Below are positions 9,730 through 18,846 of a stretch of DNA of 64,000 nt, piece by piece. A program made the position numbers and the translations under genes. The notes below the pieces were generated by a model. The model worked only from the letters and a program-made list of their open reading frames with translations, searched no databases and was not told the DNA's origin. How positions within the stretch are numbered: the stretch's first letter is position 1; each line of letters starts with the position of its first letter. Source of the stretch: JACXTP01 sp963827905 (GTDB lineage Archaea > Thermoplasmatota > Thermoplasmata > Methanomassiliicoccales > UBA472); contig CAWHCB010000010.1 in the NCBI GenBank assembly GCA_963827905.1, positions 124,001 through 188,000 of the forward strand, in the 5' to 3' direction.

Positions 9730-11178
9730 ATGATGAAGTTCGATGGCAAGGTACTGATAATTGGATTTGGCGCGGTCGCTCGATGCACTCTCCCCATTCT
9801 GTTGAAGCATGTGGACATCCCTCTGAACAATATCACTGTCATTGATTTCGAGAACAAGGCCCCCGCCCTCCGGGGATGGATCGGCAGGGGCATCAAATAT
9901 CGCCATATGAGGATAACCAAGGAGAACCTCGATTCCGTACTGTCCAAGTACCTTGCCCCAGGCGGTCTGCTCATCGACCTGGCCTGGAACCTTGACACCT
10001 GCACCATCATCAAATGGTGCCATGAACATGAGGTGCTGTTCGTCAACACCTCGCTGGAGGTCTGGGACTCGGTGGGGGAGATCGATACCAAGGACCCGGT
10101 GGGCAAGTCGCTCTACAGCAGACAGATGCGCCTGAGGGAGATGACCGCAAGCTGGGGGGATACCGTGACCTCCGTGATCGACCATGGCGCCAACCCAGGA
10201 CTGATATCCCATTTCGTGAAGCAGGCGCTCATCGACATAGCTGAGAGGGTGATCGTTGACAAAAAGGTCGATGAGGATGGGGCCGAGCATCTTAAGGCGC
10301 TGATAAGGACCCTGAACTTCGCAGAGCTGTCCATGGCCTTGAACGTGAAGGTCATCCATTGCTCGGAGAGGGACACCCAGATCACCAGGAACCCCAAGAA
10401 GGTGGACGAGTTCGTCGGGACCTGGAGCATCGAAGGGCTGAGGGAGGAGGGGACCGCGCCAGCGGAGATCGGCTGGGGCACCCATGAGAAGACGTTGCCC
10501 CCACTGGCCTTCGTGCCCAGCTCCGGACCAAGGAACCAGATCATGCTGGCCCAGATGGGGATGAACACATGGGTCAGGTCCTGGGTGCCCGACACCGAGA
10601 TCGTGGGCATGGTCATCAGACATGGGGAGGCGTTCGGGCTTTCGGACAAGTTCACGGTGTGGAGGAATGGCAAGCCGATCTACAGACCGACCGTCAACTA
10701 CGCCTACATGCCTTGTGATGACACGTGGGAATCGTTGCATGAGCTGAGATGTCGCAACTACGAGATGCAATCCAAGCTCAGGATCCTCAAGGAGAAGGAG
10801 ATCGTTTCGGGGTCGGATGCGTTGGGCGCCCTGCTGATGGGGCATGAATATGGCTCCTGGTGGTGCGGAAGCATCCTTCCGATAGAGGAGGCCAGGAAGC
10901 TCGCCCCGGGACAGAACGCCACCACCGTGCAGGTGGCCTTGGGTGTGACTTCGGCGATCATGTGGGCGATCGAACACCCCCGCCAAGGATTATGCACCCC
11001 TGAGGACCTGCCCCACGACTATGTGCTCAGGATCGCCAAGCCGTACCTGGGCAACTTCGTCTCCACACCCTCGGACTGGAACCCGCTCAAGAACAGGAAG
11101 GTATATTTCAAGGAGAACCCGGCCAACCACCCGGACGAGGACATGTGGCAGTTCAAGAACTTCGTCTTCGTCCCTTGA
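9730..11178 (+). CDS. hss: homospermidine synthase
   Basis: The 482-residue product matches bacterial homospermidine synthase along its whole length. It has an N-terminal Rossmann motif (VLIIGFGAVARCTLP), then GANPGLISHFVKQAL, SERDTQITRNPKKVDEFVGT, GWGTHEKTLPP, and the C-terminal WQFKNFVFVP. The enzyme uses NAD to join two putrescine units, or putrescine and spermidine, into homospermidine in the cytoplasm. The frame is intact, unlike many neighbours. A GAGGAT ribosome site precedes the start. No other polyamine gene is nearby. It belongs to the saccharopine-dehydrogenase superfamily and is rare in archaea, so transfer from bacteria is likely but inferred. Confidence 0.95.
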   Translation: MMKFDGKVLIIGFGAVARCTLPILLKHVDIPLNNITVIDFENKAPALRGWIGRGIKYRHMRITKENLDSVLSKYLAPGGLLIDLAWNLDTCTIIKWCHEHEVLFVNTSLEVWDSVGEIDTKDPVGKSLYSRQMRLREMTASWGDTVTSVIDHGANPGLISHFVKQALIDIAERVIVDKKVDEDGAEHLKALIRTLNFAELSMALNVKVIHCSERDTQITRNPKKVDEFVGTWSIEGLREEGTAPAEIGWGTHEKTLPPLAFVPSSGPRNQIMLAQMGMNTWVRSWVPDTEIVGMVIRHGEAFGLSDKFTVWRNGKPIYRPTVNYAYMPCDDTWESLHELRCRNYEMQSKLRILKEKEIVSGSDALGALLMGHEYGSWWCGSILPIEEARKLAPGQNATTVQVALGVTSAIMWAIEHPRQGLCTPEDLPHDYVLRIAKPYLGNFVSTPSDWNPLKNRKVYFKENPANHPDEDMWQFKNFVFVP

Positions 11179-11543
11179 CCGTTGCGGATGGTCGCGGGGC
11201 TTGGAGCACACGGCCTTGCGTTAGGTTCGAGCGATATCTCACGCCCAGAGCTGATAGTGTTATCGTTGGCCGCCATCGATCAAGGGCATCGATATGACCA
11301 TGTCCACAGATGCTGCGGAGGCATCTCGCTGAGCCGGAGCCGATGGGAACTGATGACCTGGTGTCGAACTCCTCAGATCGTATCTGATGAAAAAACATGG
11401 GAGCGATTGGATGGAACCGCGACTTCGAGATCTAGGTGGTTCTGTCGATTCAGATTCCCGGAAATACAAGTGGGATGTTTCAATCCACCACCTGGTACTC
11501 ACTACCTTTATCATCCTAGTACCCCCATCTTTCATGGATAACC
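11179..11543. other. intergenic stretch, no gene recognised
   Basis: Open frames exist on both strands, but their composition (Arg/Ser/Cys rich, no hydrophobic core) looks like chance. No RNA gene or repeat recognised. Confidence 0.45.
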
Positions 11544-11693
11544 ATGAACACGATGAAAAAGAAAAAAAAGGGAGCGGATGACCCGCCCGTGAACAAGAAT
11601 CGTTCAGACACGAAAAACACCAAAACACCGTCCAGCATTACAAGCACGGACAACAAATCCAACCAGAACAAAGGATCGAAGGGAAAGAAGTAG
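11544..11693 (+). CDS. small basic low-complexity protein
   Basis: A 49-residue frame begins MNTMKKKKKGADDPPVNKNR and ends NKGSKGKK, rich in Lys, Asn, Ser and Thr, with no stop problems. No strong ribosome site is present. Its stop (TAG 11691-11693) directly abuts the ATG of the KdpD-like fragment. It may be a real small protein or a chance frame; the function is unknown. Confidence 0.35.
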   Translation: MNTMKKKKKGADDPPVNKNRSDTKNTKTPSSITSTDNKSNQNKGSKGKK

Positions 11694-12005
11694 ATGGAAA
11701 TATCTTCATCCGGTGAGATTTCCATGTTTGGGAGATCTCACTGGATCGTTATCGCCTTGGTGATGCTGATGTCGTTGGCCTCGGCAGCATTGAGGTACTA
11801 CCCCCTTCGGACGTCCAACGGGATCGTCGGGGTCATGGGCATCCAGCCAGAGGAGCAGAGGGCGATCATAAGGTTGGAGCAGGAGCGTTTGATCGCAGCC
11901 TTCGCCAGCCAGACCGCCCTGGCCATTGAGAGGATCGAGTTCTGGAAGCAGATCTGTAGGACTGAGAAGATAACTGATGAGTCGAGTTCAGGTAAAATAG
12001 CATGA
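11694..12005 (+). pseudogene. fragment of a KdpD-type sensor kinase (GAF part)
   Basis: A short hydrophobic segment (HWIVIALVMLMSLASAA) runs straight into a sequence typical of the GAF domain of KdpD sensor kinases: YPLRTSNGIVGVMGI, then EQERLIAAFASQTALAIERI. In intact KdpD this is followed by a histidine-kinase domain (H-box, ATPase). Here the frame ends 20 residues later, and no kinase motif is visible in any frame downstream. The upstream universal-stress and KdpD domains are also missing. One indel cannot explain this, so I read it as a true remnant. No kdpFABC genes are nearby. Confidence 0.65.
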
Positions 12006-12152
12006 GATGTGGTGAAATGTGAACGGAGTTGTGGGAGGGATGTTGGATTCTCAAACGTTGCCCTGGATATCCTGATTGACGTCAATGATCGGGTCATTGG
12101 ACGAAACCTCTTCGATCATTATTAATTAATATATAAAATAATATTTTAATGA

Positions 12153-12986
12153 TCAGATTCGAAGGAATGATTTCGCCTCGGCATACATGCGGTCCGCGAC
12201 CTCTGTGGATACCCACCCATCTTCGAGCTCGATCAGTTCCAACTCGAACTCCTTGGCATACTCCTCGCACTTCTCCTGGAAGTGTTCCTGGTCTCCCAGA
12301 TTGGTCTGGATCTTCAAGCACTGCTTGTACCCAGCCATGTCGAGCATAAGCTTCATGAACTCCTTACGGCTCATATCAATACTCTCGAGGCCTTTGAACA
12401 GCTCGGTATGGTTGAAGAAATCGTTCCAGCTGCATGCGACGGCGGGTGTGAGGTACATGACCCCGGTATACTCCTTCATCAGATTCAGGTAACTTTCGCT
12501 ACTGCCCAGTGGCACGCATATACAGTCGTCGCAAAGCTTACCCTCCTTATCTGTGAATAGAGTCATAGGTATCGGAAGGTTCTCTCTGCCCCATTCCCGG
12601 ATCCCTTCGAGCCCATTTCCACAAAGCCCATAATAGAGCGCGATACCGTCAGCATGACCGGGGACCATTAGCATGAGGCGACGGATCTCCCTGGCGAGGT
12701 CCTTGGGCTCAGAGTGCAGGCCGAGGTTCATCATCCAGATGATGATGTTGTACCCCTCCCTCGGCACACCTGCATCCTCATTGAAGAAATCCTCCTCGGA
12801 AATTTGGACGAATTCGATGTTCTTCATCTTGAGCTTGGGGATGAGGGTCTCTGTGTTCTTGTTCGTCAGGAGGAATATCCTTTTCTCGTCTGGATCTGTG
12901 GTCAGATTGTATAACATCTCATCCTCGAGCAGGGGACATGCCATCATCATGAGCCTGCCGAATACCATCCCTCGATCCAATCCCAT
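12153..12986 (-). CDS. DUF1638 domain protein
   Basis: The start at 12986 has a strong GAGGAGC ribosome site. The 277-residue protein carries features I associate with DUF1638: CPLLEDEMLYNL near the N-terminus, LYYGLCGNGLEG, then DDCICVPLGSSESY and GVMYLTPAVACSWNDFF, with conserved cysteines. DUF1638 genes often lie near corrinoid methyltransferases in methanogens and other anaerobes, which suggests a role in methyl or corrinoid metabolism. That is inference, and the biochemical function is not known. No methyltransferase is directly beside it here. Confidence 0.75.
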   Translation of the reverse strand: MGLDRGMVFGRLMMMACPLLEDEMLYNLTTDPDEKRIFLLTNKNTETLIPKLKMKNIEFVQISEEDFFNEDAGVPREGYNIIIWMMNLGLHSEPKDLAREIRRLMLMVPGHADGIALYYGLCGNGLEGIREWGRENLPIPMTLFTDKEGKLCDDCICVPLGSSESYLNLMKEYTGVMYLTPAVACSWNDFFNHTELFKGLESIDMSRKEFMKLMLDMAGYKQCLKIQTNLGDQEHFQEKCEEYAKEFELELIELEDGWVSTEVADRMYAEAKSFLRI

Positions 12987-13096
12987 AAGAAATGCTCCTC
13001 TTAATTTCGCCAGAGACGCTACTGGTATATACAGTATGCCCCCCTAAATGTACTGGTAAGCAATATTATTCTAGCGCTTTCGACCGATCTTTTTCT

Positions 13097-14068
13097 TCAT
13101 ACCTTGATGACCACATTCCCTTTCTTATGCCCTTGGTCCACATATCGGTGGGCTTCGACGATCTGCTCCATGGGATATGTCCTGTCGATGACCGGCTTGA
13201 ACTTTCCTTCCTCGACGAGCTCCTTCAGGAAGGCTAGGTCCTTTGCACCTGGCACCATCGTTCCGCCCACCATCCTGTTGCCCGTGGTCATCGTCGCCCA
13301 ACGCATGCGCAGGTTCGCTCCTGGTGGGGCTAGCACCTGCAGATAATAGCCCCCCTTCTTCAACGACCTCATGCTGGCTGAGAGGGGGCACTTGCCAACA
13401 GCATCGAGCACCACATCGTATATGCCGCCATCCTTGGAGAAGTCCTCCTTGGTGTAATCGATGACCTTGTCTGCTCCCAACGACCGGACCAGGTCCAGGT
13501 TGACGGTGCTGCACACCCCTGTCACCTCCGCCCCGAAGTGCTTGGCCAGCTGCACGGCGTAGGTCCCAATGCTCCCCGATGCGCCATAGACCAATACCTT
13601 CTGCCCCCTCCCCACGTTCCCTTCCTTGAGAAAATGCAATGCCGTCAGTCCTCCCATCGGAATGGCGGCAGCCTCCTCGAAACTTAGGTTAACGGGTTTC
13701 CGAGCGATGATGCCGCCCTCGGGCACACATCTATATTCGGCGTAGCATCCCAGGTCATGGCCGGTGAGGGCAAATACTTGGTCTCCAACCTTGAAATTTC
13801 TTACATCCTTCCCGACATCCTCCACTACTCCCGCCAACTCCGTGCCTAGCACGGGTTTCTTCGGTTTGGTGAGGCCGAGGGCCAATCGCGCTGGGACCCA
13901 GTAGGACAGAGGGACCCGGAAGCCTCGGACCCTTGTATCCGCCTGTGTCACCGTCGTCGCTTTGATCCTGACCAAGACCTCGTTATCCTTGGGAACAGGT
14001 TTTTCAATATCCTTGATCTGAAGAACTTCTGGAGGCCCATATTTTGTGCATACGATCGCTTTCATCAA
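13097..14068 (-). CDS. MDR-family NAD(P)-dependent oxidoreductase (quinone reductase-like)
   Basis: An intact 323-residue medium-chain dehydrogenase/reductase. The N-terminal GroES-like fold (MMKAIVCTKYGPPEVLQIKD) is followed by the nucleotide-binding motif VLVYGASGSIGTYAVQLAKH. The zinc-binding cysteines of classical alcohol dehydrogenases are absent, so it is likely a zinc-independent quinone or enone reductase using NADPH. It is the last of three related copies on this strand; the second lies at 14491-15475 and the third is a remnant at 15490-15710. The substrate is unknown. Confidence 0.9.
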   Translation of the reverse strand: MMKAIVCTKYGPPEVLQIKDIEKPVPKDNEVLVRIKATTVTQADTRVRGFRVPLSYWVPARLALGLTKPKKPVLGTELAGVVEDVGKDVRNFKVGDQVFALTGHDLGCYAEYRCVPEGGIIARKPVNLSFEEAAAIPMGGLTALHFLKEGNVGRGQKVLVYGASGSIGTYAVQLAKHFGAEVTGVCSTVNLDLVRSLGADKVIDYTKEDFSKDGGIYDVVLDAVGKCPLSASMRSLKKGGYYLQVLAPPGANLRMRWATMTTGNRMVGGTMVPGAKDLAFLKELVEEGKFKPVIDRTYPMEQIVEAHRYVDQGHKKGNVVIKV

Positions 14069-14126
14069 TTTTTTCCTTCTTCGATCACATTCATATTATC
14101 GCTATATTGCTTTCCATGAATGTTGA

Positions 14127-14519
14127 GATGAAGTCACTTCCACTCAATTATCTCGGGAACCATTCGAGCAGGAGATGATCGTGGCAGTTCGGAATGAGCG
14201 TCTCGACAACGGCATGAGGATACGGTTCTAATAAGCGACTCCGGAATCGCTGGTCAAAGCAATTATCGACAACTCTGGAAGAAAAGTAGGTCCCATAGAG
14301 GTCAATTTCGGATCTATCAATAACGCAGCGGACGATATTACCACAAGATGTCAACAGGTCGGTCGAAAATATGAGGTCCTAGTTAAGTACAATCAATTTA
14401 ATCTGGTACAGCTGGCCATGAGAAAGGAATTTTGGTCTGATGAGTTATGCAACAGGCTCAAAAATGATTTCGTCCAGAATGATTTCCTCGTCATATTTCG
14501 TCATTATGATCGACCGTAA
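14127..14519 (+). pseudogene. coding-like frame interrupted by TAATAA, unknown
   Basis: One plus-strand frame reads like protein on both sides of a double stop at 14229-14234: before it REPFEQEMIVAVRNERLDNG, after it SLVKAIIDNSGRKVGPIEVN and then VLVKYNQFNLVQLAMRKEFW. The right part is 95 codons without a stop and has no start codon. Its last 28 bases overlap the end of the MDR gene on the other strand. Composition is more AT-rich than its neighbours. It looks like a decayed or mis-sequenced gene. I recognise no family. Confidence 0.4.
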
Positions 14520-15475
14520 TCACCACTTTCCCTTTTACGAGCCCTTTTGAAAGATCCCTGAGAGCCTCCGGAACCTCGCTGAGGAGGCATCGCCTGTCTA
14601 TGACCGGAAAAAGGTCCCCCTTCTCATGGAGTTCGAGCAAGAAGCGCAGGTCCTCCTCGTTATTCACATTCCATCGGGTTGATGCCCATCTTCTTATTGC
14701 TGGCAAGGGAGACCAGAGGCCCCAGGAGCATCGCCTGGAATATGGCGTATCTTGAGCCTCCTACCAGCACGAAAAGGCCATCGGGGGCCATGACGCGCCT
14801 GTAATCGAAGATCGACCGGCGTGCGACAGTATCTAGGATAAGGTCGTAGCGCTCCACGCCCTTTGTGCAATCCTCCTGGGTGTAATCGATGACGTGGTCG
14901 GCTCCGATGGCGCGAAGCATCTCGAGCTTATTCTTGCTGTCCACGCCGGTCACCTCGGCCCCATAGTGCTTCGCGATCTGCACAGCGAACGTGCCCATGC
15001 CGCCGCCGGCACCATTGATCAGGACCTTCTGCCCTTTCCTGAGGGGACGCTTGCCGCGAAGGCCTTGAAGGGCGATCTTGGCTGCCTGAGGTAGGGTGGC
15101 GGCATCCTCAAAGGATATGCTGTCCGGTTTCAGCAGCAATGCATCTTCAGGTGCTGCCACATACTCCGCGAAAGCGCCATGGCCGCACGTGAACAGGTCC
15201 CCGAAGACCGGATCGCCTTCCTTCCACCGCTTGGTGTTCCTCCCGACTTCCACTACCCGACCCGCGACGTCCGACCCAGGTATCCTGTTACTTGGCCTGA
15301 AGGGGCCGGCGATGCGGGCCGAGACCGCGCCGCCCAGGATCTCGAGGTCGGCCGCATTCAACGAGGAAGCGTGGACCTTCACCAGTACCTGGTCGTCCTG
15401 GGGGGTCGGTCTCTCCACCTCCTCGAGTCGGAGGACGTCCGGAGGGCCGTATCTGTCGCATACTATGGCTTTCAT
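14491..15475 (-). CDS. MDR-family NAD(P)-dependent oxidoreductase, second copy, frameshifted
   Basis: The protein is clearly related to the copy at 13097-14068 (MKAIVCDRYGPPDVLRLEEV at the start; nucleotide motif VLINGAGGGMGTFAVQIAKH). One extra base near 14672 shifts the frame after KKMGINPM. The rest (NNEEDLRFLLELHEKGDLFP ... GLVKGKVVITV) lies in the next frame and ends at 14491. The repaired length is about 327 residues. It is a zinc-independent reductase; the substrate is unknown. Confidence 0.85.
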
Positions 15476-15489
15476 GGTGCGATGGCTTC

Positions 15490-15710
15490 TCAGGCATTGA
15501 CATCACCAACCACGATTATAACCACATTCCCTACCTTGGGTCTCGTATTGACGTACCAGTGGGCTTTCACCCCCTCCTCCGAAGGATATTTCCATCGTCG
15601 AGGCGTGAACTCGGACCGGCATCTCGTTGTCCCGGGGCGTGGACTTTTCCACCTCCCGGGGCCTCAGAACCTCTGGCGGTCCGCTTCCGGTTATTACTAT
15701 GGCCTTTCAT
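15490..15710 (-). pseudogene. internally deleted third MDR oxidoreductase copy
   Basis: The first part reads, after one extra G, AIVITGSGPPEVLRPREVEK and STPRDNEMPVRVHAS, matching the first 38 residues of its two neighbours. It then jumps in another frame to YPSEEGVKAHWYVNTRPKVG and NVVIIV, which matches the last 30 residues of the copy at 13097 (YPMEQIVEAHRYVDQGHKKG). About 250 central residues, including the whole nucleotide-binding domain, are gone. This is a genuine deletion remnant, not an assembly indel. It lies just upstream of the second copy. Confidence 0.75.
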
Positions 15711-15749
15711 TTTATCACCCACATTTTCACTTTCAATATCCCGCTTATT

Positions 15750-16253
15750 TCAGTTCCCGACCGCAATGTACCTTGGGACCCTAGGCCACTTCCACGCGAT
15801 CCATACGATCAGGGAGAGAAGGACGGCTTCCACGACGGAACCGAATATGTAATAGGCCTGATCTCTCCCACGGCAGTCCCGAACGCGATGATAGATATAG
15901 ATCGCACCCAGACCGATGTTCGCGTACCGATTCGCCTTGGCCGGCAATGCCAGGGACAGGAAGACCATGAGAGCGGGGATCGTCATCAACATCACGCTCA
16001 ATAACATCCAGGTCTGCGTGATGTCAAAGACCCATACCTTTCCCACCAGAATATCCTCGATCAACCCCGGTTGGTAGAATCCGATGATGTCCACGTAGAT
16101 GTACATGAACATCACCGTCGCCCACAGTCCCGCCAACTTGACCTGCGTAGGTATCCTCAACTCCTCAAGGACCGACCCGGCCTTCCCGTCCAGGTCCTTC
16201 ACGATTTCTTCTTCAGCGCCCACGCTCGCTCCCATTTTCTGATTTTGTTCCAT
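15750..16253 (-). CDS. membrane protein (DUF6326-like)
   Basis: Four hydrophobic segments are visible: LWATVMFMYIYVDIIGF, WMLLSVMLMTIPALMVFLSL, a third around IGLGAIYIY, and IFGSVVEAVLLSLIVWIAW. I choose ATG 16253 (MEQNQKMGASVG) because GGTGATG lies 7 bases before it. Around residues 135-147 the given frame (HRVRDCRGRDQ) looks wrong. The alternative frame reads IIAFGTAVGEI there, so two compensating indels are likely. The layout resembles the DUF6326 family, whose function is unknown. It lies divergent to the HTH_10 regulator. Confidence 0.65.
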   Translation of the reverse strand: MEQNQKMGASVGAEEEIVKDLDGKAGSVLEELRIPTQVKLAGLWATVMFMYIYVDIIGFYQPGLIEDILVGKVWVFDITQTWMLLSVMLMTIPALMVFLSLALPAKANRYANIGLGAIYIYHRVRDCRGRDQAYYIFGSVVEAVLLSLIVWIAWKWPRVPRYIAVGN

Positions 16254-16369
16254 TGTTGTCATCACCCGGCGATTTTCGCCAATATGGCAAGGTCGAGAAA
16301 GTACTAGCAAATTGGGCCATACATGTATTATAGTTTAAATAGTGAGGTACATATTTGGAGAATGGTGCC

Positions 16370-17037
16370 ATGAGAACGCTCACTCTGGAGATCGAGCCTT
16401 TCGAGACCGTTAAGGAGGAAATGGCCGAGACCTTCGCCCATGTCCGTTCCTATTCGATACTAGAGACCCTGAAGATGGACTACCGAGAAGGCATATGCAT
16501 TGAAATTATGGAGTTCACGCTGAAAGAGGGTGCATCAATCCACGATATCAGGACGGTAGGCAACATGGAGATCCTGAGCGTTCTGAAGTCCATTGACAAC
16601 AAGCACACTTGCCTCATCAGATACACGGAACCGGAGGAGACCAAAGGAGCAGTTCCAGGAATCCGACCTGGGTCTTATCCACACCATACCCACGATCGTC
16701 TCAGCTGAGAAATTCACCATCAGCATGATGGGAGAGCGGAAGAACCTGTCAGATTTTATTGAGATGATGAGGATGAGTTGGCACCATACGGAAGATGGCC
16801 TTCAGGAGAGCCGCCTACCAGAAGGCGGATATCCTAGCTGTCCTGACCGAGAAACAGAGGGAGGTGATGCTAGCGGCATTTCAGAACGGTTACTATGATT
16901 ATCCCAAGAAGATCAGCAGCAAGCAGCTGTGCCAGAAGGTCAGCATCAGTAAACCTACCCTCCTGCAGCACATGAGGAAGGCCGAAGGGCGGATACTCAA
17001 GGAGATAATGACGGGGTACTTCCAACAGCCCGAGTGA
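16370..17037 (+). CDS. bacterio-opsin activator-type HTH_10 transcription regulator, frameshifted
   Basis: The C-terminus carries the HTH_10 DNA-binding domain (LTEKQREVMLAAFQNGYYDY then ISSKQLCQKVSISKPTLLQH). The N-terminal 130 residues form the alpha/beta input region typical of this archaeal family. Single extra bases near 16640 and 16777 break the frame; joining the three frames gives about 220 residues. The start at 16370 has GGAG 10 bases upstream and a TATA-like TATAGTTTAAATAG at about 16330. It may control the divergent membrane protein, but the target is not shown. Confidence 0.85.
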
Positions 17038-18068
17038 TTACGGGATTGGCAGGAAATAGAGGGACCCCATATCGCCAGTTGTCTCTTTTCATCACGCTCG
17101 GGGGGATGGTGATGGCGAATCTGCACCTCATATCCCCCGCCAACACGCTCTCCAACATCACGATGTCCACAGGCTCGTCGAATATCGCTTCGAACGGAAG
17201 CTTGGTGAATCCTGCACTGCAGTGACAGAACATGGATGGGACCTCGGGCCCACCGTCTCGGATGCTGGTCCTTGCCAGCGGGCAATGGCAGGCGTGGTAA
17301 CGCTTCATGCGGGGGTCACGCTCCTCCAAAAACCTCCTTGGGTCGAATGGGACCTTGGTAACATAGATCCGATCTCCCTCCCTCCTCCCTATGGACAGCT
17401 CTTGATCTGCCTTCACATATTCCACGAACTCGGGGGTGATCTCCTGCTCGAACCATACCTTACCTTCGTTCATGAAACGGGTGATCTCTTCGATGAACCT
17501 GCTGATGCTCTTCCTTGAGGAACTCATCGATGTCCTTGGCCCGCTTGTACCGTTCCTTATGACCGTTGAAAGCCTGGATGGGGATCTGGTGGTAGTTCCA
17601 CGTGAGCACCTCCCTGCACTGATCACCTGAGAGCTCCTCCTCCATGCGCTGCACGATCGTCCTTGCGAGATGCGGGTAATCCTCCTGCGGGGACCCCAAT
17701 GGCGGCATCTCAATGCCTTCGAACACCTTGCACCGAACCTTCTCTCCCTTCAGATCACCTAACCTTATCCCGATGGCTGGCAACACCTCTATGGCGTTGA
17801 CGAGTCCAGCGATGTGGATGTAATAATCGTTCTTCCGCACGAGGTAACAATACCGCGCGATCGCGACCAGTCTATCCTCTGAGTTCAGACCTTCTTTGAT
17901 GAGCCATGATATGTACTCGGTCAAAGAGCTCAGGTCGGCATCCATCAATTCGGTTTGGTTCTTGCTCAGGAAAGCCTCAAAATCAGCGACCGCACGGATA
18001 CTGAGCTCAATTGTATCTGGAGCCATCTTCCGACCCTCTAGATAGTCACGGAACTCTTTCTCTCGCAT
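16997..18068 (-). CDS. conserved protein with SAM-like N-terminus and Cys-rich C-terminus (DUF6144-like), frameshifted
   Basis: The N-terminal 60 residues (YLEGRKMAPDTIELSIRAVA ... FEAFLSKNQ) look like an integrase-type core-binding fold, but no recombinase catalytic residues follow. After one extra base near 17505 the chain continues with a long alpha/beta region and a cysteine-rich end (YHACHCPLARTSI, MFCHCSAGFTKLPFEAIFDE, GDMRCRFAI), resembling metal-binding 4-vinyl-reductase or DUF6144-type proteins. The repaired length is about 357 residues. Its end overlaps the HTH_10 gene by 41 bases. The function is unknown. Confidence 0.6.
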
Positions 18069-18593
18069 AATGGGAGATATTTGAGGACTATGATATTTGA
18101 GGGACCTCCAATAATGATTCCAGTAATCGAAAAAGACTCAGAGCCAATATTGATGTGTCTACCAAAGTATGAATTGATCATGTCGATAGTTACTATGGTT
18201 CCAGAAGGTGTATCGACAGTGATGTCAAACGTCGTTGTTTCTCCTGGTTCCATTGTAATTTTCATTGAATTTCGATATATCAATTCCTGTTACCTCTTCA
18301 TGAATAATGACTTTTAACGTCCTTGTTAGCGTTTTATCTCCGATATTGGAATAAGTGATATGGAGGGAAACGTCACCGCTGATGGGGTCCTGTTCGCATG
18401 CCAATGACACATATTCGATATTATATGTTTCAGAAAGATAGTTATCACTAGTAAAACTTGAGTTAATGAACGAAAATAATGCAAGCGCCACAACTGCAAT
18501 TGTCGTCACTATAGCAATAATTATTATGAATTTTTTCTGTTTTCGAATCGGGTATTCAGGAACAGGTTTTTTGATTGGTTCTTCAGAACGCAA
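18038..18593 (-). CDS. membrane-anchored extracytoplasmic protein, frameshifted, unknown
   Basis: A short cytoplasmic tail (MRSEEPIKKPVPEYPIRKQK) leads into one transmembrane helix (FIIIIAIVTTIAVVALALFS). A beta-rich outer domain follows (VSLACEQDPISGDVSLHITY, then after a one-base shift near 18263 MKITMEPGETTTFDITVDTP). The product is about 185 residues. The region is AT-rich compared with the right side of the window. Its end overlaps the start of the following gene at 18068 by about 30 bases. The function is not recognised; the topology suggests a surface or sensory accessory protein. Confidence 0.6.
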
Positions 18594-18703
18594 GGGAGTA
18601 TCCCTCTGGTAGAATATTCATATTTAATGTTAAATATTTATTATTTAGGTTTGGTGAAAACCTCCAAAAATGATTTAAAAAAGAGATGACTGGCTACAAT
18701 TGA

Positions 18704-18790
18704 TGGTGCGGGGGGAGGGATTTGAACCCACGAACCACTAAGGACGGGATCTTAAGTCCCGCGCCGTTGGCCAGGCTTGACTACCCCCGC
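18704..18790 (-). tRNA. tRNA-Leu (anticodon UAA), 3' CCA encoded
   Basis: The minus strand reads GCGGGGG at the 5' end (18790) and CCCCCGC plus discriminator A at the 3' end, followed directly by CCA at 18704-18706. The anticodon loop is CTTAAGA (anticodon TAA), the T-loop is GGTTCAAATCC, and there is a long variable arm, as expected for leucine tRNA. No intron is visible. The 3' end faces the loosely packed left part of the window. Confidence 0.95.
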
Positions 18791-18846
18791 AGTGGGGCGG
18801 CCATCATGCCCGGGATACATCAAACTTTTGACGAGACCTCTAGCGA

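Noticed and set aside
11182..11541. 119-residue plus-strand ORF after homospermidine synthase
   Set aside because: Composition is Arg/Ser/Cys-rich without a hydrophobic core or ribosome site, and an overlapping minus-strand ORF is equally long.
16997..18068. Tyrosine recombinase/integrase next to the tRNA-Leu
   Set aside because: The N-terminal 60 residues resemble an integrase core-binding domain, but the R...HxxR...Y catalytic residues are absent and the C-terminus is a cysteine-rich metal-binding type.
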